Source of the DNA: Prorocentrum cordatum
Lineage: Eukaryota > Sar > Dinophyceae > Prorocentrales > Prorocentraceae
Direction of reading: 5' to 3'
Length of the DNA stretch: 20,664 nucleotides
Assembly: GCA_963575745.1 (NCBI GenBank)
Contig: CAUYUJ010006509.1
Span: 32,501 to 53,164 of the forward strand
Shown here: positions 17,142 to 20,664 of the stretch, in pieces
Layout of the letters: each line of letters begins with the position of its first letter
Numbering within the stretch: position 1 is the stretch's first letter
The notes under the pieces: model-generated
The model's database searches: none
Told to the model about the DNA's origin: nothing
What the model saw: only the letters and a program-made list of their open reading frames with translations
Position numbers and translations under genes: made by a program

Positions 17142-17817
17142 CTGTGGACAGTGCGCAGTTACAGCCTCGAATGTTCGAGGCATGGTTGTGGAAAACGATC
17201 AAAAGATGCGTGCTTGTGGATGTCAGTCAACATTCAGCTTTCTGAGGGTCTGAGGGCATTGCTTCCTTGACGTATGTTCCCGCACGTGCGTTGTTTAATT
17301 GGTATTCGTGTGCGGCGGCGGTGGCACTGACACTGTCTTGGATCTACCGCACGTTGGAGCTCGACCTGAGAGCGCGCGACCCTTGCATCCGTGCTGCGGA
17401 CTGGGGGCTGGGGGGTAACTGACACGGGCCACGTGTTTTTGAGCGTTGCTGCTTAGGCGTTGCATTTGCAGTCGCTCCTGCAGGGGTACTCCAGAGAGCA
17501 CCGCAAAGCCATTGTTGCCACGGCTGTGTTCGGTGATTGCAGGAGCCACGGTTGAATCCGACTCGGCAGTCGATTGCGTTCGCTGCAGTTGGTCTCGATG
17601 CTCGCGCCCGAAGGGAAGGCGCCGTTTTCGTCCAAGCTACGTGCGAGGCACGCATTGAATAGTTCCGCCACGTTGATAGTTGCACAAAGCGTGCCTCGTT
17701 TCGCACACAGATAGGTTCTCCGCTTTTACGTCACTTCCGACGCCATGAAGCTGGCGTCATTTCTGTCCGCGCGGGGCACCCAAGAGGACCCCGAAGAGAA
17801 CCCGCGATGACACCAAA
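17142..17817. other. Unique 3' flank with several short inverted repeats
   Basis: No convincing gene. CCTCGAA/TTCGAGG (17165-17180) is a 16-base palindrome with a 2-base centre. CGCACGTGCG (17281-17290) is a perfect palindrome. GTGCGAGGCACGC (17641-17653) pairs with 17689-17706 (10 bp perfect, then 5 more after a 3-base bulge). GACGCCA/TGGCGTC (17739-17758) has a 6-base loop. This may be a 3' untranslated region and transcript-end region, but dinoflagellate terminators are not defined well enough to call one. Confidence 0.45.
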
Positions 17818-18090
17818 ACGACATAACGTAACATATCATACCATAACTTGGCATATCATAGCATACCATACCAGAAGAGATATGTGAACGCACATAGCAT
17901 ACCATAACGCTGCATAGATTCCACGCACTAAGATTAAATAACACAGCATATCCTAACATGATCGAATTTACCATATCAATCATAACATACTATATCAAAG
18001 CCACCATGCCCCCCGCCAGCATACCATACCATAACATATCATAGCACTCGTACCATAACATACGCGATGCCCTATCATACCCTATCAGCG
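17818..18090 (+). repeat. AT-rich CATACCATAACATATCATA-type minisatellite
   Basis: Degenerate 5- and 10-base words (CATAC, CATAT, CCATAAC) recur throughout, in sharp compositional contrast with the GC-rich flanks. Interruptions at about 17870-17960 are less repetitive. Confidence 0.8.
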
Positions 18091-18149
18091 GGGAGTGGCT
18101 GGAGGAAGCCCGCGGATCACGCCTCGTCACCCAAGAGCATTCGGCGCTG

Positions 18150-18430
18150 GTCCGAGGTTGTCTGGGCGTCTTGGTGGCGTCGTCTTGGTGGTGCCGCCTT
18201 GGTGGAGCCGTCTCGGGGGTCGTCTTGGTGGTGTCGTGTTGGGCCGTCTTGAGAGGCCTCTTGGTGGCCGTCTTGGAGGTGCCGTCTTGGGGTTATTGTC
18301 TTGGGGGTCGTCTTGGTGGCGCATCTTGGGGGCCGTCTTGGGGGGTGCCTTGGAGGGTGTTTTGGGTGTGTCGTCTTGGAGGTGCCGTCTTGGGGGTCGT
18401 CTGGGGGTTGCCGTCTTGGGGGCCGACGTC
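18150..18430 (+). repeat. GTCTTGGTGGC/GTCTTGGGGG minisatellite
   Basis: GTCTTGG followed by a G-rich tail and CC/CG recurs at irregular spacing of roughly 14-16 or twice that, about 18 times. Frames here on either strand give Pro/Arg/Asp- or Gly/Val/Leu-rich low-complexity products, which I do not call as genes. Confidence 0.8.
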
Positions 18431-18910
18431 GTCCTTGTGGCCGTCGTGGTCGTCACCGTCGCAGTGGCCATCATCGTTGTGATGGCCGTGGCCAATACCA
18501 GCAACAGACGTTGTCGTCGTTGTCATCATGCTACGTGTTGCTATTTCACCATTTGCATGTAGAAGTTGTATTCGCCAAATATTACGTTGTATCCTGCAAC
18601 AAACCTTCATCATCACCATCGTTTTTATTATCCCTCATCCCTTCTCGCTGTCCTTGTTTTCTGCGTCATGTTCTTATTCGTCATTCCCGTTCTCCCTGTT
18701 CCATCCCACTTATTCCTCTCATATCCTCCTTCCGCGTCCCCCTCTCCCCCAATCTTCCAGTTTCGCCCTCCTTGTTTTAGGTTTCAGACGTCGTATGGTT
18801 CATCATGTCCTATTTGCAAGCGTCTGCGTATGTTCCCTCTTCTTCATCATCTTAGTTTTTCATCGTCCTCATCATGTTCGTCTTTTGCATCTTCCCTTTC
18901 AAGTTTCGCC
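18431..18910. other. Pyrimidine-rich stretch, no supported gene
   Basis: Bases 18431-18520 are GTCGTC/GTGGCC-rich; 18595-18910 is strongly C/T-biased on the + strand (CCTT, TTCC, CATC). A 194-codon open frame at 18528-19112 is Ser/Phe/Pro/His-rich as expected from composition, and I do not accept it. Confidence 0.5.
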
Positions 18911-19650
18911 TGCAAGGGGCGCCAGGGGGGGGGGTGATGCAGCAGCTCCTCCTGGCAGGGGGCGCGAATGCCGTCTACTGCCAGCCCGCGCGCGTCGGCG
19001 ATGTACTGCAAGGCACCGTGTTGTTTCTTTCTCTTTTACTGCAGCGAGGGGGAGGAATAGTGAGGGCTGGTATGTATGGGAGCAGCAGTGGGGGCAGGGA
19101 GGGGGGCTGTAGAGTTGCAGCCTGCAATGTTTCTCGCGGGGACTGTTGCTGGCGCGCGATTGACAACGGAGAACGGTTTTTGGGAATCTTCACAGCTTTG
19201 CTTGGTTTTGCTTCATTGTGCAATTCCTGGTCGGGCCCTGCCAGTGAACTATCAGGATCGTGGTAGGGCACTGGTAGGGCCCCACCAGGGGAGGACCTGC
19301 TGATGCAGCCGTTCTGCACAGGTGCATCCCCGCTGGGGCCACTGGCGAAGTCTCGGCAAAGCACTGGTGCGTTCTTGCTGGCCCCTGGTAGGACTCTAGC
19401 ACGGTCGCTGCGCGGTCCGTTCGTGGGTCCTGCCGCGGGTTCAGCAGTGCTTTCGCGTGGCCACGCCAAGACATCGTGTGGGGTTGGGTAAGGTTGTCGC
19501 TCGGCTTGCGGGGTGCCTGGGCTGGCCTCGGCAGGCGGGCTTCTCGGTGGGGCGTTGGCTGGGCTCCGCCATGGCCTCGCCGCCTGCCAAGGCTTTCCTC
19601 GGGGCCATGCGGTGCCCTGGTGTGGCTCCGTCAGGGGGGGGGTCCTGGGC
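18911..19650. other. Mostly unique GC-rich DNA, possible isolated exon
   Basis: A short stretch from the ATG at 18936 (…QLLLAGGANAVYCQPARVG…) has protein-like composition, and CTTTCTCTTTTACTGCAG ending at 19044 is a strong splice acceptor on the + strand, but I could not assemble a gene. Bases 19230-19470 contain loosely repeated GGGCCC/CACTGGT words. Long frames on the minus strand (18975-19922) and plus strand (19457-20464) overlap each other and run into minisatellite, so they are not called. Confidence 0.3.
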
Positions 19651-19679
19651 GGGGCCTGGGGGTGGGGGTCGCGGCCCAG

Positions 19680-20250
19680 CCCTTGGCGCGCCCCGAGCCA
19701 CCTGGCGACCGTCTGGGTTTCGGGAGGGGGGCGCACCCCGAACCGCCTGGCGACCATCCGGATTCGGGGCGGGTCGCATCCCGCACCACCCAGAGACCAT
19801 CGGGATTCGAGGCAGGCCGCATCCCGCACCATCCAGATACCATGTGGATTTGCTAGGGGGGGGGAAAAAACACGCTGGGGACCATCAAAACACCATCGGG
19901 TTTCGTGGTCGCAGGATGGCATCCCGCACCATCAAAATACCATTAAACACAGGGTTTTTGCCCTCCGATGCGCGAATTTTTCAGCATTTTCGGGTTCTTG
20001 AGGCCACGATTTCCGATGGTCTTTTGATGGTCCACGGCGCGATTCGCGACCATCCAAACACCATCGCCAAAATGGAGGGGCCGAATCCCGCACCGTCCGA
20101 CGACCATCTGGATTCGGGTGGGGGCGCACCCCGCACCACCCGACGACCATCTGGATTCGGCGGGAGGCGCATCCCGCACCACCTGGGGGCCATCGGGATT
20201 CGGGGGGGGTGCGCGCATCCCGCGCCATCCAAACCCCATCTGGGCTGGGA
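19680..20250 (+). repeat. 43-45-bp minisatellite (CCCGCACCATCC…GGATTCGGG) in two blocks
   Basis: Units containing CCCGCACCA, then a GACCATC word, then GGATTCGGG recur at about 43-45 bases over 19685-19855 and 20080-20250. Between the blocks (19860-20080) the sequence is diverged, more AT-rich and contains a 30-base inverted repeat (19879-19908 against 20004-20033). Confidence 0.8.
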
Positions 20251-20360
20251 CTCGGCCCCCTCCCCGTCCCCCCTCCCCCCTTCCCCCCTGCCCCCTCACC
20301 CCTCCCCTCCCCCTCCTCCTCCTCCTCCTCCCCCCCCTCCTCCTCCTCCTCTTCCTCCGC
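20251..20360 (+). repeat. Polypyrimidine (CCT)n tract
   Basis: Nearly pure C/T: CCCCTCCCC words, then CCTCCTCCTCCTCCTCC. It is similar in composition to 4200-4270, and both tracts end in CTCCGCGT. Confidence 0.85.
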
Positions 20361-20444
20361 GTGTATTTGGAAGGGATGTGGTCGGGGTGCGGCAATCTCC
20401 TGGTCGGAGTCGGCAATGGGGCCCCTGTCAACGCCCTCCTGGCA

Positions 20445-20664
20445 TGGGCCTAGGAGTCTGCTAGGGGCCTATGAGTCTTCCTGCGCCAGATGGGGGCGCA
20501 GGGGTCTGGCAGGGGCCGCGGGGATTGGTCGGGGCGCAGGAGTGTGGTCGGGGCTTAGGCGTCTGCGAGGGGCCTCGGCTTTCGGTAGGGGCTTCTGAGT
20601 TTGCTAGGGGGGTGTAGGCGTCTGCTAAGGAACTGGGAGTCCGCTAGGAGCCTGGGCGTCTGCC
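20445..20664 (+). repeat. 19-20-bp minisatellite (TAGGAGTCTGCTAGGGGCC), cut by the window end
   Basis: Units such as TAGGAGTCTGCTAGGGGCC, GCAGGAGTGTGGTCGGGGC, TTAGGCGTCTGCGAGGGGC and TGGGAGTCCGCTAGGAGCC repeat about every 19-20 bases, roughly 10 copies, and continue past the last base. Confidence 0.75.

Noticed and set aside
17160-17185. TTCGAGGC resembling a tRNA T-arm
   Set aside because: No matching acceptor, D or anticodon arms nearby; the string is explained by the CCTCGAA/TTCGAGG palindrome.
18528-19112. 194-codon plus-strand frame
   Set aside because: Ser/Phe/Pro/His-rich product expected from C/T-rich DNA; continues into unrelated GC-rich sequence without a change in frame support.
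18975-19922. 315-codon minus-strand frame, and the opposing 335-codon plus-strand frame at 19457-20464
   Set aside because: They overlap each other and run through the 44-bp minisatellite; composition is Pro/Arg/Gly-rich with repeat peptides and no domain is visible.

Overview
This window looks like GC-rich nuclear DNA from a protist with a large, repeat-laden genome. I favour a dinoflagellate, possibly Prorocentrum-like. Three things point that way, none of them proof: a degenerate match to the dinoflagellate spliced leader just upstream of the first coding region, two coding blocks whose style (a D-S/R-A-P-T-N-like motif, a C-x-C...H-x-x-C tail) I associate with multicopy dinoflagellate genes, and the very high density of satellites. 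There is no operon structure, no prokaryotic gene, and no rRNA, tRNA or CRISPR that I can see.

Layout on the + strand. (1) 66-3872: a long coding region, open in frame 2 (to 1183) and then frame 3 (1185-3872). The break is at a six-C run, so this is most simply one gene of about 1,250 codons carrying a +1 shift. It resembles an RNase H-fold (hAT-like) transposase only at motif level. (2) 3873-4547: purine-rich then pyrimidine-rich low-complexity DNA with a textbook splice donor and acceptor. (3) 4548-5608: a staircase of short tandem repeats with 29-, 26- and about 27-bp units. (4) 5609-15392: a 9.8-kb satellite field built on an 89-bp unit, all in one orientation, with three subfamilies (A, B, C). 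B and C are packaged into a higher-order repeat of about 1.7 kb, present as two full copies and a truncated third. (5) 15529-15820: a short non-satellite island with an AT-rich hairpin core. (6) 15821-16123: decayed 89-bp units. (7) 16124-17141: a second coding block, again changing from frame 2 to frame 3, ending in a Cys/His cluster and a conserved-looking tail. (8) 17142-17817: unique sequence with several inverted repeats. (9) 17818-20664: a series of unrelated minisatellites (AT-rich CATACCATA-type, GTCTTGG-type, 44-bp, 19-bp) with pyrimidine-rich stretches, running off the right end.

The most interesting hypothesis is that blocks (1) and (7) are one gene. Its intron of about 12.3 kb would be almost entirely satellite: both blocks are on the same strand, a phase-0 CAG/GC-type donor lies where the first block turns into low complexity (3830/3831), and a phase-compatible CAG acceptor (16141) lies where the satellite ends. 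Long open frames inside the satellites, on both strands, are almost certainly artefacts of GC-rich sequence with few stop codons.
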